Counted from the first letter of the stretch, positions 1 to 10,140 are shown. The stretch is 64,000 bases of DNA from Rugamonas rubra (GCF_900114705.1 NZ_FOTW01000008.1:124001-188000), one strand, 5' to 3'. Made by a program: numbers and translations. Notes: generated by a model not told the origin, from the letters alone.

Positions 1-302
1 AGCAGGGCCAGCATGGCGACGCCGGCGTCGCGCCCGAGCAGGGTGTGGAAGGAGCGGTAGACGCCGGCCATGGCCAGTAGCGAGACCGGCAGCAGCAGCC
101 ACAACGGCGGCAGGCGCTTGCCGCGCAGGGTCAGCGCGGCGCGCCACAGCAGCGTGGCGCAGACGGTGGCGCTGGTCCACAGCGGCAGGTGGCCAAAGTG
201 CGGCAGCAGCACCAGCACGGCGGCGGCCAGCAGCAGCAGGGTGTCGGCCTTGTCGCGCGGTAGTTGCCGGGCCAGGCGCAGCCAGCGGGCCGGGCGGCTC
301 AT
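1..302 (-). CDS. TgpA-like DUF3488/transglutaminase protein, N-terminal part only
   Basis: The gene starts at 302 and runs off the window, so only about 100 N-terminal residues are visible. They begin MSRPARWLRLARQLPRDKAD and continue into hydrophobic segments (LLLLAAAVLVLLP, PPLWLLLPVSLLAMAGVY), as in the membrane N-terminus of DUF3488 proteins that carry a periplasmic transglutaminase domain further on. The start overlaps the stop of the DUF58 gene as ATGA, which implies translational coupling. The order MoxR, DUF58, DUF3488/transglutaminase is a very common conserved cluster, and the assignment leans on it. The transglutaminase domain itself is outside the window. Confidence 0.75.
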   Translation of the reverse strand, partial: MSRPARWLRLARQLPRDKADTLLLLAAAVLVLLPHFGHLPLWTSATVCATLLWRAALTLRGKRLPPLWLLLPVSLLAMAGVYRSFHTLLGRDAGVAMLAL

Positions 303-1294
303 GCCTCGTCCTCCAACCCGTACAAGGCCAGCGCGCGCAGGCAGGCGGCGCGGTGCGCCTGGCCCAGCGCCGGCCCCAGCGTGCGGCCGTGCAGGCGCAG
401 CGAGTAGGGCAGGGCGCGCCGCTCGGCCAGCAGCACCCAGCTGGCCAGGCGCGCCAGGCGCAGCTCCAGGTCCAGCCGCGCCGGCAGCTGCTCGAAGTCC
501 AGCGTCAGCTCGGCCACCGCGCCGCCGTCGAATTGTTTGCTGACCAGCTGGCCGCCGTGCGCCGGGTCGTGGCGGGCGATCTGGCGCCAGGCGAGGTGGC
601 GCATCGGGTCGCCCGGCTGGTAGGGGCGGATGCCGGTGAAGTTGTCCAGCCCGACCTGGCCCTGGCCGTCCTCGCTGGCCGCGCCCTGGGTCGGCAGCGG
701 CGGCGCGTCCGCCTCGGGGTAGGGGTAGACCAGCACGCGCAGCGCCGGATGCCAGTAGCTCCAGGCGCGGAACAGGCCGAGCGGGAAGCGCGTGCTCAAT
801 TGCAGGCGCGGCGCGTGCTGCCAGCCGCGCCGCGCGGTCGGCGCCGACAGCAGCACGCTGGTGCTGGCGCCGGCCGCCACGTCGGCCGCCTGGCGCGGCG
901 CGGCGGCGCCGTGCACGTCGATCCAGACGGCGTAGCGGTCGCGCCGCGTGCGGTTGTGCAGGTGCAGCTCGAACTGCGCCTCCTCGCCGGCGAACACCGG
1001 CGCGGCGCGGCCGGGCGACAGGCGCAGCAGGGCCAGGTTGCGCGCCGTCATGACCATGTCGGCGACGGCGCAACTGCCGGCCAGGAAGGTCAGCGCGTGG
1101 CCCAGGCCGAGGTTGTAGTTGACGGCGCCGACCAGCATCAGCAGCAGCAGGCCGGCGAAGGCCAGGCCGGGGCCGCTGGGCACGATGAAGACGCGGCGCA
1201 TCGTCAGCAGCACCTCGCCCGCCTCGGGCGCGCTGAGCTGGAACAGCCAGCGGTCGGCGCCGTCCCTGGCCAGCTGTCGCAGGCGCGCCAACAT
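299..1294 (-). CDS. DUF58 domain-containing membrane protein
   Basis: A 331-residue protein of the DUF58 family, the usual partner of MoxR ATPases. Two adjacent membrane segments lie near residues 38-80 (GLAFAGLLLLMLVGAVNYN and the following LTFLAGSCAVADMVM). The C-terminal half contains the DUF58 signature region GIRPYQPGDPMRHLAWRQIAR, which resembles a degenerate von Willebrand A-like fold. Its exact biochemical role is not known; MoxR-DUF58 pairs are thought to act in assembly or stress-linked maturation of envelope proteins. The start lies 4 bp after the MoxR stop and the end overlaps the next gene by 4 bp, so the three genes form one operon. Confidence 0.88.
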   Translation of the reverse strand: MLARLRQLARDGADRWLFQLSAPEAGEVLLTMRRVFIVPSGPGLAFAGLLLLMLVGAVNYNLGLGHALTFLAGSCAVADMVMTARNLALLRLSPGRAAPVFAGEEAQFELHLHNRTRRDRYAVWIDVHGAAAPRQAADVAAGASTSVLLSAPTARRGWQHAPRLQLSTRFPLGLFRAWSYWHPALRVLVYPYPEADAPPLPTQGAASEDGQGQVGLDNFTGIRPYQPGDPMRHLAWRQIARHDPAHGGQLVSKQFDGGAVAELTLDFEQLPARLDLELRLARLASWVLLAERRALPYSLRLHGRTLGPALGQAHRAACLRALALYGLEDEA

Positions 1295-1298
1295 GCGG

Positions 1299-2219
<921 letters not shown>

Positions 2220-2414
2220 CGAGAGGGTGGCCCTGGGCTGGTTGGGTGGCGCCGACGGCGCCTCGCTTCGGCCGACGGCGCAGCGGAAAAGCGCGCCGGC
2301 GTGGTAGATTAGCGCCATCGGCAGTTTTGAACAATATAAAGTACCGGTCTAGGGATTCTATGCGAGAACGCGCGCAGCGGATACCCATTGATCGCGGCGG
2401 CAGAGACGAATACC

Positions 2415-3344
2415 ATGACCACAGCAATTTACACCCATCCCGACTGCCTGCGCCACCAGATGGGCGACTGGCACCCCGAGTCGCCGGCCCGCCTGCAGGC
2501 CATCTCCGACCAGCTGATGCGGGCGCAGATCAACGACCTGCTGGAGCACCGCCAGGCGCCGCTGGTGGCCATGGCCGACCTGGAGCGCAACCACAGCAAG
2601 AACGCCATCGCCATCGTGCGCGACAACACGCCGGCCGCCGGCGCCGACGACTACCCGATCGACGGCGACACCTCGCTCAACGCCCACAGCTGGCAGGCCG
2701 CGCAGCGCGCCGCCGGCGCCGCCGTGGCGGCCACCGACGCCGTCATCGACGGCGAGTTCGACAACGCCTTCTGCTCGATCCGCCCGCCCGGCCACCACGC
2801 CCGGCCCAGCGAGCCGATGGGCTTCTGCCTGTTCAACAACGTCGCCATCGCCGCCAAGCACGCGCTCGACGCGCGCGGCCTGCAGCGCGTCGCCATCGTC
2901 GACTTCGACGTCCACCACGGCAACGGCACCGAGGAGGCCTTCGCCGCCGATCCGCGCGCGCTGATGGTCAGCTTCTTCCAGCACCCGTTCTACCCCTACA
3001 CGCCGCCCGAGCCGTACACCGCCAACCGCGTCAACGTGGCGCTGCCGGCCCATTCCGGCGGCGCGGCGGTGCGCGAGGCGGTGCTGGCGCACTGGCTGCC
3101 GGCGCTGCACGCCTTCCGCCCGCAGATGATCTTCGTCTCGGCCGGCTTCGACGCCCACCGCGAGGACGACATCGGCGGCATGGGCCTGGTCGAGGCCGAC
3201 TATGCCTGGATCACCGGGCAGGTGATGGCGGTGGCCAAGCTGTACGCCGGCGGCCGCATCGTCAGCTGCCTGGAGGGCGGCTACAACCTGTCGGCGCTGG
3301 GCCGCAGCGTGGTGGCCCACGTCAAGGCGCTGGCCGAGCTGTAG
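2415..3344 (+). CDS. Histone deacetylase-family (class II HDAC-like) amidohydrolase
   Basis: A 309-residue Zn-dependent deacetylase-fold enzyme. Characteristic motifs are RPPGHH at about residues 123-128, DFDVHHGNG at about 163-171 (metal ligands and catalytic His), SAGFDAHRED, and LEGGYNLSALG near the C-terminus. Bacterial members remove acyl groups from acetylated small molecules (polyamines, acetoin-type substrates) or lysines; the substrate cannot be told from sequence. The frame opens at 2388, but MTTAIYTHPDCLRHQ at 2415 fits the family N-terminus. It appears monocistronic, since its 3' side is a 300 bp gap before the chemoreceptor gene. Confidence 0.9.
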   Translation: MTTAIYTHPDCLRHQMGDWHPESPARLQAISDQLMRAQINDLLEHRQAPLVAMADLERNHSKNAIAIVRDNTPAAGADDYPIDGDTSLNAHSWQAAQRAAGAAVAATDAVIDGEFDNAFCSIRPPGHHARPSEPMGFCLFNNVAIAAKHALDARGLQRVAIVDFDVHHGNGTEEAFAADPRALMVSFFQHPFYPYTPPEPYTANRVNVALPAHSGGAAVREAVLAHWLPALHAFRPQMIFVSAGFDAHREDDIGGMGLVEADYAWITGQVMAVAKLYAGGRIVSCLEGGYNLSALGRSVVAHVKALAEL

Positions 3345-3368
3345 CCGCCGCGCCGAGGTCGCCTGCGC

Positions 3369-3421
3369 GACTAGTCCTTTGTGACTAGTCCTGTGGGGGA
3401 ATCCACTGTGCGCAATAGTCC
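3369..3421. promoter_or_regulatory. Paired GACTAGTCC boxes upstream of the chemoreceptor gene
   Basis: The nonamer GACTAGTCC occurs at 3369-3377 and again at 3383-3391, a 14 bp period. A degenerate third copy, AATAGTCC, ends near 3421. The core GACTAGTC is itself a palindrome. The boxes lie in the 300 bp gap between the deacetylase and chemoreceptor genes, about 230-275 bp before the chemoreceptor start. This looks like a tandem regulator-binding site, but the regulator is unknown. The rest of the gap holds no gene that I can support. Confidence 0.4.
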
Positions 3422-3644
3422 CTCTTGGATATTTCATCCCCCGCCTGATATCGCTATCATGTTTACGTAGGGCAACATCCTCCCCGCCGCCCCCACTCAG
3501 ACAACGCCGTTTTTCCATCCTCGTTTTGTCTTGCCGGCCGGGAGCCTGTCGGCGCGGCCAGGCCCGCCGCATGACGCCCCGCCGGCGCGGCCGCCTGCCC
3601 GCCGCACCCGCCCGCGCCTGCGGCGCACACATTGAGGAACCAAG

Positions 3645-5297
3645 ATGAACATCGGGAATTGGACTATCGGACGGCGTCTGGGCGCCGGCTTTGCGCTGGT
3701 CTTGCTGCTGACGGCGGCGCTGATCGCCTTCGCCCTAGTACGGCTGGACCACATCGGCGCGACCAGCGCGCGGATGATCGACAAGGACTGGGTCAAGGCC
3801 GAGGCGCTGGCCGACATCAGCTCGCGCACCCGCGCCAACGCGCGCCGCACGCTCGAGCTGTTCCTCGAGCCGGACGCCGCCCGCGTCGAGCAGATCCGCC
3901 GCCGCATCGAGGCCAACAAGCTGGCCATCAACGGCGCCGTCGAGACGCTCGACCGCCTGCTCTACAAGGACGAGGCCAAGGTGATGCTGCAGCGCTTCAA
4001 GCAGGATCGACGCGTCTACGTCACCTCGTTCGGCCAGGTCGACCAGCAGCTGGCCGCCGGCCAGCGCGCCGAGGCCAAGGCGCGCATGCTCGAGGAGACG
4101 CTGCCGGCGCTCGACCGCCTGCAGGACAGCGTGACGCAAATGGCGCAGTTCCAGCGCCAGCTGGTCAACGCCAGCGGCGCCGAGGTGCGCGGCGACATCG
4201 GCTCGGCCCGCACCCTGATGCTCAGCTTCGGCGCGCTGGCGCTGCTGCTCGGCGTCGCCCTGGCCTGGTGGATCACCCTCTCCATCACCCGGCCGCTGCG
4301 CGCGGCGATCGAGGTGGCGCGCACCGTCGCCGCCGGCGACCTGTCGAGCCGCATCGAGGACGGCGGCCGCGACGAGACCGGCCAGCTGCTGCAGGCTTTG
4401 AAGGACATGAACGGCAGCCTGGTCGACATCGTCGGCCGGGTGCGCAGCGGCAGCGACAGCATCGCCACCGCCTCCGGCCAGATCGCCAGCGGCAACGTCG
4501 ACCTGTCGGCGCGCACCGAGCACCAGGCCAGCTCGCTGGAGGAGACCGCCTCGTCGATGGAGCAGTTGACCGTCGCCGTGCGCAACAACGCCGACCACGC
4601 CAACCGCGCCAGCGCGCTGGCCCGCAGCGCGCTGGAGGTGACCAAGGAGGGCGGCGCTGCGGTCGCCCAGGTGGTCGACACGATGGCCTCGATCAACGCC
4701 TCGGCGCGCAAGATCGGCGACATCATCAGCGTCATCGACGGCATCGCCTTCCAGACCAACATCCTGGCCCTGAACGCGGCGGTCGAGGCGGCCCGCGCCG
4801 GCGAGCAGGGTCGTGGCTTCGCCGTGGTGGCCACCGAGGTGCGCACGCTGGCCCAGCGCAGCGCGGCGGCGGCCAAGGAGATCAAGACCCTGATCGACGA
4901 CTCGGTGCAGCAGGCCGACGCCGGCAACGCCCAAGTGGAGCGGGCCGGCGCGACGATGCGCCAGATCGTCACCAGCATCGACGGCGTCAGCGCCATCATC
5001 GACGAGATCAGCACCGCCGGCCAGGAGCAGAGTGCCGGCATCGAGCAGATCAACCAGGCGATCATCGAGATGGACGGCGTCACGCAGCAGAACGCCGCGC
5101 TGGTGGAGGAAGCTTCCGCCGCCTCGGCCGCGCTGCTGGAGCAGGCCGGCAGCCTGACGCAGGCGGTCAGCGTGTTCCGGCTGGCGCCGGCCGGCGGCCG
5201 CGCCAAGGCGCCGGCGCAGGCCATCGGCACGTCGCGGCGCGACGGACGCGGCGGCGGCCAGCCCGCCGCGCCGCGCCTGGAGGCGCGCGCCGCCTGA
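3645..5297 (+). CDS. Methyl-accepting chemotaxis protein
   Basis: A 550-residue transmembrane chemoreceptor. The first membrane helix is near residues 12-32 ([19 protein letters not shown]), followed by a roughly 150-residue periplasmic four-helix-bundle-type sensor. A second helix is near 187-210, a HAMP domain follows, and the cytoplasmic coiled-coil signalling domain runs from about 270 to 520. The conserved hairpin tip [20 protein letters not shown] begins at about residue 364 and continues into [10 protein letters not shown], where CheA and CheW bind. The C-terminus is Arg/Ala/Pro-rich and has no CheR-docking pentapeptide. GAGGAAC lies about 6 bp before the ATG. The ligand cannot be predicted. 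Confidence 0.95.
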   Translation: MNIGNWTIGRRLGAGFALVLLLTAALIAFALVRLDHIGATSARMIDKDWVKAEALADISSRTRANARRTLELFLEPDAARVEQIRRRIEANKLAINGAVETLDRLLYKDEAKVMLQRFKQDRRVYVTSFGQVDQQLAAGQRAEAKARMLEETLPALDRLQDSVTQMAQFQRQLVNASGAEVRGDIGSARTLMLSFGALALLLGVALAWWITLSITRPLRAAIEVARTVAAGDLSSRIEDGGRDETGQLLQALKDMNGSLVDIVGRVRSGSDSIATASGQIASGNVDLSARTEHQASSLEETASSMEQLTVAVRNNADHANRASALARSALEVTKEGGAAVAQVVDTMASINASARKIGDIISVIDGIAFQTNILALNAAVEAARAGEQGRGFAVVATEVRTLAQRSAAAAKEIKTLIDDSVQQADAGNAQVERAGATMRQIVTSIDGVSAIIDEISTAGQEQSAGIEQINQAIIEMDGVTQQNAALVEEASAASAALLEQAGSLTQAVSVFRLAPAGGRAKAPAQAIGTSRRDGRGGGQPAAPRLEARAA

Positions 5298-5373
5298 GCC
5301 GGCGGCGCGGCCTGAACTGGCGCCAGTAAAAAGAAAGGAGCCGCGGTCACCCGCAGCGGAAGGCCGGAAGGCC

Positions 5374-5548
5374 GGGGTCAGTGCCGACATTCGGACACGA
5401 CCTCAACCATATCCCTTCTCACCGATCGATTGCGGCTGAGTCTGTGTCCGAATGTCGGCACTGACCCCGGCTCTCCTCGGCTGAGTCTGTGTCCGAATGT
5501 CGGCACTGACCCCGGCTCTCCTGACCCCGGCTCTCTGACCCCGGCTCT
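5374..5548. repeat. Long GGGGTCAGTGCC palindromic repeat with partial duplications
   Basis: A 25 bp arm at 5374-5398 starts GGGGTCAGTGCCGACATTCG. Its exact reverse complement is at 5444-5468, giving a roughly 95 bp element with an unpaired middle beginning CACGACCTCAACCATA. The right end is then copied again at 5489-5513, and two shorter tails (CTGACCCCGGCTCT) follow to 5548. A second element with the same arms and the same start of the middle section lies at 28414-28509. This is the architecture of REP/REPIN-type elements. The gap 5298-5651 contains this repeat and a terminator and no gene. Confidence 0.85.
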
Positions 5549-5596
5549 TCGCCTGTAGGTGGTCTTGGAGCCGCTGGCGCCTAAGTAATCCCGGCG

Positions 5597-5628
5597 AAAA
5601 AAAAGGAGCCGCAGTCGCCCGCGGCTCC
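5597..5628 (-). terminator. Intrinsic terminator of the OPT transporter gene
   Basis: On the minus strand GGAGCCGC pairs with GCGGCTCC across an 8-nt loop (stem arms 5621-5628 and 5605-5612), followed by eight T residues (5597-5604). It sits 24 bp beyond the stop of the OPT gene. A broken look-alike (AAAGGAGCCGC, left half only) occurs at 5331-5350 on the other side of the palindromic repeat. Confidence 0.85.
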
Positions 5629-5651
5629 TTTCTCATGTCAAGCCGGTCGCA

Positions 5652-7637
5652 TCAAGCGGCGCAACTGCGCGCGCTCTTGGCCGACCACGAGTACAGGCCG
5701 GCGACGACGACGATGCCGACGATCAGCGCGACGATCATGGTCTGCGCCTCGCTCATGCTGTTGGCGATGGCCAGCGGTTCGCCGTCGCCGGACATGACGA
5801 TCAGTCCGGCCAGCGCGACGTTGAACAGGCTCTCGCCGACGATGAAGCCGGACATGATCAACACGCCCAGCCGCTTGGCCGTCTCGCCGCTGGCGCGGCG
5901 CGCCATGGCGCGCTCGAACAGGTAGCCGGCGACGGCGCCCACCACCACCGGCGCGGTGACCGCGCTGGGCAGGTAGATGGCCAGGCCGACGCCGAGCGGC
6001 GGCAGGCTGTACTTGTTGTCGCTGAATCTCTTGAGCAGGTAGTTGAGCAGCACCAGGCCCAGGCCCAGCGCGGCGCCATAGCCCAGCAGGTGCCACGGCA
6101 GGTTGCCGCCGATGACACCCTTGGCCAGCGTGGAGATCAGCGCCGCCTGCGGCGCCGCCAGCGGCGTCGAGGAGATCACGCCGACGTTGGCGGCGCCGGC
6201 GAAGCCGTTGGCGTGGTTGAGCAGGTCGAGCACCGGCGGCACTACGGCCGAACCGGCGAACACGCCAACCAACAGGGCGACCTGCTGTTTCCACGGCGTG
6301 GCGTCGACCAGTTGGCCGGTCTTCAAATCCTGCAGGTTGTCGTTGCCGATCACCGCCACCGCCAGCACCACGGTGGTGACGAACAGGGCGAAGGCGACCA
6401 GCGCTTGCGCCACCTCGGGGCCCATGACGTGGCGGCCGACCATGCCGACGCTGAGCGCGGCGCCGAGGATGGTCAAAATGGCGATGCCCGACACCGGCGA
6501 GTTCGACGAGCCGATCAGTCCGGCCATGTAGCCGCACACGGCGGCGGCGAACATGCCGGCGATGATGATGTAGCCGATGCCGACGGCCACCAGCGGCCAG
6601 GCCAGCTCGGCCAGCACGGTGCCCTGCAGGAAGGTGGCCAGCAACCAGCCGGCCGGCACCATCGAGATCATGGTGACCAGGCCGACGATGAACAGCGGCA
6701 GGTCCTGCTCGGTGCGCGGCAGCGCCACGCCCTTGTTGGCCTTGGCCAGGCGGGCAGTCTCCAGCGCCGATTTCAAGCCGCCGATGACCGGCTTGGCCAG
6801 TCCGGCCAGCGTCACCAGCGCGGCCGCGCCGATGGTGCCGGCGCCCATCATGCGCACGTCGGTCTTCCACACCGACAGCGCCTGCTCGGCGGCCGACAGC
6901 AGCGGCGCCGGATGCAGCGCCGTCATCAGCGGCACCAGCACGCCCCAGGCGATCAGCAGGCCGGCCAGCATGGCGATGCCGACGGTGATGCCCATCAGGT
7001 GGCCGGCGCCGAGCAGGGCCAGCGAGCTCGATGCGCCGATGCCGGTGGCGCCGGCGCCGGTCTTGAAGTAGATCGCCACTTCGCCGGCCATCACCTTGAC
7101 GGCGCTGCCGGCGGCGAACAGGGCCGAGGCCAGGCTGCCCCACACCAGGGCCAGCAGGCCGGCCTTGCCTTCGGCCGCGCCGTTGCGCGAGGCCATGCCG
7201 ACCTTCAGCACCTCGGCGGCGGCGACGCCCTCCGGATACGGCAGGTCGGACTGCGACACCAGGGCGCGGCGCAGCGGCATGGTGTACATCACGCCGAGCA
7301 CGCCGCCGATGGCGCAGCAGCCGAAGGTGGGCCAGAACGGCACCTTGGCCCACCAGCCGATCATGATCAGGCCGGGCAGCACGAAGATCACCGAGGCCAG
7401 CGTGCCGGCCGCCGAGGCGATGGTCTGGACGATGTTGTTTTCCTGGATGGTGGCGTCCTTGAAGGCGCTCAGCAGGGCCATCGAGATCACCGCCGCCGGG
7501 ATCGAGGTGGCGAAGGTCAAACCGACCTTCAGGCCCAGATAGACCTGGGCGGCGGTAAAGACCAGGGTAATGAGGACGCCGAGGATGATCCCGCGTACGG
7601 TGATTTCCTTCGGCGTCGGTGCTGCGGCTTGTCTCAT
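5652..7637 (-). CDS. OPT family oligopeptide transporter
   Basis: A polytopic inner-membrane protein of 661 residues with more than a dozen hydrophobic segments, matching the bacterial OPT superfamily, which takes up peptides or metal-chelate-like substrates. Recognisable segments are KEITVRGIILGVLITLVFTA at the N-terminus, KVGLTFATSIPAAVISMALL, SQSDLPYPEGVAAAEVLKVG and NNIVQTIASAAG. A GTG at 7646 is in frame but lies inside the likely ribosome site. The ATG at 7637 has GGAG 8 bp upstream and is chosen. It is transcribed divergently from the YlqF GTPase and ends at its own terminator, so it is probably monocistronic. Confidence 0.92.
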   Translation of the reverse strand: MRQAAAPTPKEITVRGIILGVLITLVFTAAQVYLGLKVGLTFATSIPAAVISMALLSAFKDATIQENNIVQTIASAAGTLASVIFVLPGLIMIGWWAKVPFWPTFGCCAIGGVLGVMYTMPLRRALVSQSDLPYPEGVAAAEVLKVGMASRNGAAEGKAGLLALVWGSLASALFAAGSAVKVMAGEVAIYFKTGAGATGIGASSSLALLGAGHLMGITVGIAMLAGLLIAWGVLVPLMTALHPAPLLSAAEQALSVWKTDVRMMGAGTIGAAALVTLAGLAKPVIGGLKSALETARLAKANKGVALPRTEQDLPLFIVGLVTMISMVPAGWLLATFLQGTVLAELAWPLVAVGIGYIIIAGMFAAAVCGYMAGLIGSSNSPVSGIAILTILGAALSVGMVGRHVMGPEVAQALVAFALFVTTVVLAVAVIGNDNLQDLKTGQLVDATPWKQQVALLVGVFAGSAVVPPVLDLLNHANGFAGAANVGVISSTPLAAPQAALISTLAKGVIGGNLPWHLLGYGAALGLGLVLLNYLLKRFSDNKYSLPPLGVGLAIYLPSAVTAPVVVGAVAGYLFERAMARRASGETAKRLGVLIMSGFIVGESLFNVALAGLIVMSGDGEPLAIANSMSEAQTMIVALIVGIVVVAGLYSWSAKSARSCAA

Positions 7638-7822
7638 CTTCAACACTCCGGGTGGTGTAAAGTTAATAAAAAAGTCATGGATCGGTAAAAAAGTGCCCCA
7701 TCATATCCGAGTCTGCGACAAATCTATACAGGTGAAAGTGGGGCGCTCGGCGGCAATTCTGGTTGGCGCCGGGGGCAGCAGGTAAAATAGCGGATTGATA
7801 GAACGATTTTGAAGGCAATAGC

Positions 7823-8770
7823 ATGGCAATTCAATGGTATCCGGGGCACATGAACGCCGCCAAAAAGAAGGCGGCGGAGCAGATGGAGAACACCGATCTG
7901 GTGATCGAGGTGGTCGACGCCCGGCTGCCCGAGGCCAGCTGCAACCCGATGGTGGAGGAGCTGCGCCTGTTCCGCCAGCGGCCCTGTCTGAAGATCCTCA
8001 ACAAGATCGACCTGGCCGATCCGGCCGCCACGGCGGCCTGGGTGGCCTACTACAACGCCCAGGAGGGCGTCACCGCCTACGCCATGACCACCAAGAAGGC
8101 GGCCGAGGTGGCGCGCATCCCCGACTTGGCCAAGTCGCTGGCGCCGCACCGCGGCGTGCCGACCAAGCCGCTGCGCATCATGATCATGGGTATTCCCAAC
8201 GTCGGCAAGTCGACCCTGATGAACGCGCTGTTGAAGAAGCGCGTCGCCAAGGTGGGCGACGAGCCGGCCGTCACCAAGCAGCAGCAGAAGCTCTACCTGG
8301 GCAAGAACACCATCCTGGTCGACACGCCCGGCATGCTGTGGCCGAAGATCGCCCTGCCGAGCGACGGCTTGATGCTGGCCGCCAGCCACGCCATCGGCTC
8401 GAACGCGCTGATCGAGGAGGAGGTCGCGGTGTTCCTGGCCGACGTGCTGCTGCAGCGCTATCCGGCCCTTCTGGCGACGCGCTACGGTTTCAAGACCGAG
8501 GGCATGGACGGCATCGCCGTGGTGGAGGGCGTGGCGGCGCGGCGCGGCTTCCGCCAGAAGGGCGGCGATTTGGACTTCGAGAAGGCCTCGCACACCTTCC
8601 TCGGCGACTACCGCAGCGGCATCCTCGGCCGCATCTCGCTGGAGACGCCGGAGACGCGCCAGGCCCTGCTGGCCGAACACGCCGCCGAGATGGCCGCCAA
8701 GGCCGAAAAGGCCGCCATCCTGGCGGCCGAGAAGGCGCGCGCCGCCGCCAACGGCAAGCGCGGCAGCTAG
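7823..8770 (+). CDS. ylqF: Ribosome biogenesis GTPase YlqF/RbgA
   Basis: A 315-residue circularly permuted GTPase. The G4 motif NKID (residues 60-63) precedes G1 GIPNVGKST (about 123-131) and G3 DTPG (167-170), the permutation that defines the YlqF/RbgA/YawG group. The N-terminus IQWYPGHMNAAKKK is the family signature. RbgA assists a late step of 50S subunit assembly in Bacillus; the role in Betaproteobacteria is inferred from family. The C-terminus is an Ala/Lys-rich helical tail (AAEMAAKAEKAAILAAEKAR). The gene faces ygiD convergently, with a palindromic repeat between them. Confidence 0.93.
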   Translation: MAIQWYPGHMNAAKKKAAEQMENTDLVIEVVDARLPEASCNPMVEELRLFRQRPCLKILNKIDLADPAATAAWVAYYNAQEGVTAYAMTTKKAAEVARIPDLAKSLAPHRGVPTKPLRIMIMGIPNVGKSTLMNALLKKRVAKVGDEPAVTKQQQKLYLGKNTILVDTPGMLWPKIALPSDGLMLAASHAIGSNALIEEEVAVFLADVLLQRYPALLATRYGFKTEGMDGIAVVEGVAARRGFRQKGGDLDFEKASHTFLGDYRSGILGRISLETPETRQALLAEHAAEMAAKAEKAAILAAEKARAAANGKRGS

Positions 8771-8800
8771 TCCGCTGCCGCAGCCCGGCGGCGTGACTCG

Positions 8801-8827
8801 AGGGTCAGACCCTGAGGGTCTGACCCT
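8801..8827. repeat. Short GGGTCAGACCC dyad, copy 1
   Basis: AGGGTCAGACCCT at 8801-8813 is followed by one base and its complement AGGGTCTGACCCT at 8815-8827, so the whole segment can fold into one long hairpin. It lies between the convergent ylqF and ygiD genes, where it could serve as a bidirectional stem, but no T-tract follows. Confidence 0.9.
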
Positions 8828-8845
8828 GGCGCCCGGCCGCTGGCA

Positions 8846-9664
8846 TCACCCCGGCGCCGCCGCGCCGAAGCGGAAGCTCGACACCGCCAGCCCGCCGAAG
8901 AACTTGTCCTCGTGGTAGGGCACTGTCGCCGCCTCCTGCTCGGCCGCGCCCAACACCACCATCAAGGGCAGCAGATGCTCCTCGCGCGGGTGCGCCACGC
9001 GCGCCGCCGGCGCGCTTTCCCATTCCATCAAGCGCGCCGTGCGCTGCCCGGGTGGCAGCGCCATGCTCTCGCGCAGCCACTGGTCGAAGGCGTGCGAGGC
9101 CGCCGCGCCGCTGGCGTTGAAGGCGCGCAGATTGTGGAAACTCAAACCGCTGCCGACGATCAGCACGCCCTCGGCGCGCAGCGCGGCCAGCGCGCGGCCG
9201 GCGCGCAGGTGGGTCAGCGGGTCCAGGCCGTGCTTGAGCGAGAGCTGCACGATAGCCACGTCGGCCCGCGGATACACCGGATACATCGCGCTGAAGGTGC
9301 CGTGGTCGAAGCCGCGCTCGTGGTCCAGTTGCGCCGGCAGGCCGGCGCCGTCGAGCAGCGCCTTGGCCCGCGCCGCCAACTCCGGCGCGCCGGGCGCGTC
9401 GTAGTGGATCTGGTAGGTGTGCGGCGGGAAGCCGGAATAATCGTAGATCATCGGCGGCTTAGCGCCGGCCGAGAGCAGGAAGTCGCGGCCCTCCCAGTGC
9501 GCGGTGACCACCAGCACGGCCTTCGGCGTCACGCCGAGCTGGCGCGGAATGTCGCGCAGCGAGGCTTCCAGCTGGTCGTAGGTGCCGCCGACCTGCTCCT
9601 TCATGAACGGCCAGGGGCCGCCGCCGTGGGACAGGAAATAGGTGGGAAGTAGGGTGCTGGACAT
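8846..9664 (-). CDS. ygiD: Class III extradiol ring-cleavage dioxygenase, 4,5-DOPA dioxygenase-like (YgiD)
   Basis: A 272-residue LigB-superfamily protein. The N-terminus LPTYFLSHGGGPWPF carries the metal-binding His. Further conserved segments are VVTAHWE, IYDYSGFPPHTYQI and ERGFDHGTFSAMYPVYP, which hold other metal and catalytic histidines, and VGSGLSFHNLRAF. E. coli YgiD cleaves DOPA at the 4,5 position, but the natural substrate in other bacteria is unknown. The frame opens at 9706. The ATG at 9664 (MSSTLLPTYF) has GGAG 8 bp upstream and is the better start. It stands alone and is divergent from the cobalamin riboswitch. Confidence 0.9.
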   Translation of the reverse strand: MSSTLLPTYFLSHGGGPWPFMKEQVGGTYDQLEASLRDIPRQLGVTPKAVLVVTAHWEGRDFLLSAGAKPPMIYDYSGFPPHTYQIHYDAPGAPELAARAKALLDGAGLPAQLDHERGFDHGTFSAMYPVYPRADVAIVQLSLKHGLDPLTHLRAGRALAALRAEGVLIVGSGLSFHNLRAFNASGAAASHAFDQWLRESMALPPGQRTARLMEWESAPAARVAHPREEHLLPLMVVLGAAEQEAATVPYHEDKFFGGLAVSSFRFGAAAPG

Positions 9665-9836
9665 GGTGGCGCTCCGTGAAGTGATGTCCACATCATAGTC
9701 ATTCAATAGATGTGGATCAATCGGGCAAAACTATATGCATCGTTCAGTTTTTATGAATGATGTCGGGCGCCGGCGCCACCGTCTGTTGTCGAAATCCGTC
9801 ATGCCGCAGGCGTGCCCGGCGGTATAATGCCCGCGT

Positions 9837-10050
9837 TTTGGTGCCCGCGCATGTGACCACGTGCGCAGTTAAACGGGAAACACAAGGCCGCTGCCAGCAA
9901 GCTCGGCCAAGGTGTGCTGCCCCCGCAACGGTAACGCAAGCGCCGCCCCGCGCAATCGGGCGGCAGGCTGTCTCGACGACCACTATGCGTACGCATAGGA
10001 AGGTGAGGCGGTCCGACTTGCCAGCCCGGATACCGGCCAGACAGGTGGGA
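9837..10050 (+). promoter_or_regulatory. Cobalamin (AdoCbl) riboswitch
   Basis: The segment has the hallmarks of the B12 riboswitch in order: TTGGTGCC at about 9838, AACGGGAA near 9873, the conserved core GCCCCCGCAACGGTAA near 9919-9934, AGGAAGGTGAGGCGG near 9998, and the B12-box-like GCCAGCCCGGATACCGGCC near 10021. A TATAAT sequence at 9823-9828 is a plausible -10 element just upstream. The element lies about 90 bp before a TonB receptor gene, so B12 is expected to repress the receptor and probably the downstream btuF. The exact 3' boundary is approximate. Confidence 0.95.
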
Positions 10051-10140
10051 GCGCCGCGCGGAGCAGTCCGTGGCGGCGCCTTCCGTTCCATTCCGGCTTG
10101 CGGGGACGCAGGCGGATGCCTTTTTCGAAAACGATCCATC

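Noticed and set aside
2220..2318. Longer MoxR start at 2318
   Set aside because: The added 33 residues are unlike the family N-terminus and lie over the divergent promoter region.
3632..5329. Long alternative frames over the chemoreceptor gene
   Set aside because: Arg/Gly/Pro-rich shadow translations of a high-GC gene; the MCP frame has all motifs.
5403..5636. A 77-codon minus-strand frame with two RAGVSADIRTQTQP repeats
   Set aside because: It is a translation of the palindromic repeat and the terminator.
8801..8827. GGGTCAGACCC dyads as ordinary terminators
   Set aside because: They lack a T-tract and occur within operons and between co-oriented genes as well as at convergent ends.
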